From JBDHZK01 sp039811865 (GTDB taxonomy: Bacteria; Actinomycetota; Actinomycetes; Propionibacteriales; Propionibacteriaceae): a DNA stretch of 7,276 nt. The position numbers and the translations under genes are program-made. Shown piece by piece: positions 7,257 to 7,276 of this stretch. The stretch spans positions 1-7,276 of the forward strand of contig JBDHZK010000132.1 in NCBI GenBank assembly GCA_039811865.1, written 5' to 3'. The notes under the pieces were generated by a model that saw only the letters and a list, made by a program, of their open reading frames with translations, ran no database searches and was not told where the DNA came from. Within the stretch, counting starts at the first letter, position 1. Each line of letters opens with the position of its first letter.

Positions 7257-7276
7257 GTTGCTCCACCCGGCACGAA

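Overview
The window is high-GC DNA with dense gene packing and no tRNA, rRNA, insertion sequence or CRISPR array that I can see. The protein families point to an actinomycete (Actinomycetota): DUF2530 and DUF3027 are actinobacterial families, and the cold-shock protein is the long actinobacterial form with a helical tail. Three of the genes start at an ATG 6-7 bases after a TANNNT hexamer, the pattern of leaderless transcripts common in that phylum. I cannot name the genus.

Layout, left to right. (1) Positions 3-311 (+): a small unrecognised protein, possibly cut off at its 5' end by the window edge. (2) 312-403: a short convergent gap holding two hairpins. (3) 404-3808 (-): a complete biotin-dependent pyruvate carboxylase (pyc) with all catalytic motifs. 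(4) 3809-3930: the pyc promoter and a strong hairpin that ends the upstream gene. (5) 3931-5478 (-): a purine (adenine/guanine/hypoxanthine) permease of the AzgA branch of NCS2. (6) 5479-5727: a divergent promoter region with several small inverted repeats. (7) 5728-6141 (+): a two-helix membrane protein of family DUF2530, whose 3' end runs 138 bases into the next gene on the other strand. (8) 6004-6780 (-): a DUF3027 protein with a cysteine cluster. (9) 6781-6857: a short gap almost entirely taken up by inverted repeats. (10) 6858-7244 (-): the cold-shock-domain protein.

The genes look like ordinary chromosomal housekeeping genes rather than one dedicated system. Pyc replenishes oxaloacetate from pyruvate, the permease takes up purine bases, and the cold-shock protein binds single-stranded nucleic acid. 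The roles of DUF2530 and DUF3027 are unknown. Most genes appear to be separate transcription units: pyc and the permease are divided by a terminator-like hairpin and each has its own promoter, and the permease and DUF2530 genes are divergent. The cold-shock and DUF3027 genes lie in the same direction and could be partly co-transcribed through two hairpins.

I found no convincing undescribed system. The points most worth a second look are the shared leaderless promoter layout, the DUF2530/DUF3027 convergent overlap, the nested inverted repeat touching the DUF3027 start codon, and the DUF3027 cysteine cluster.
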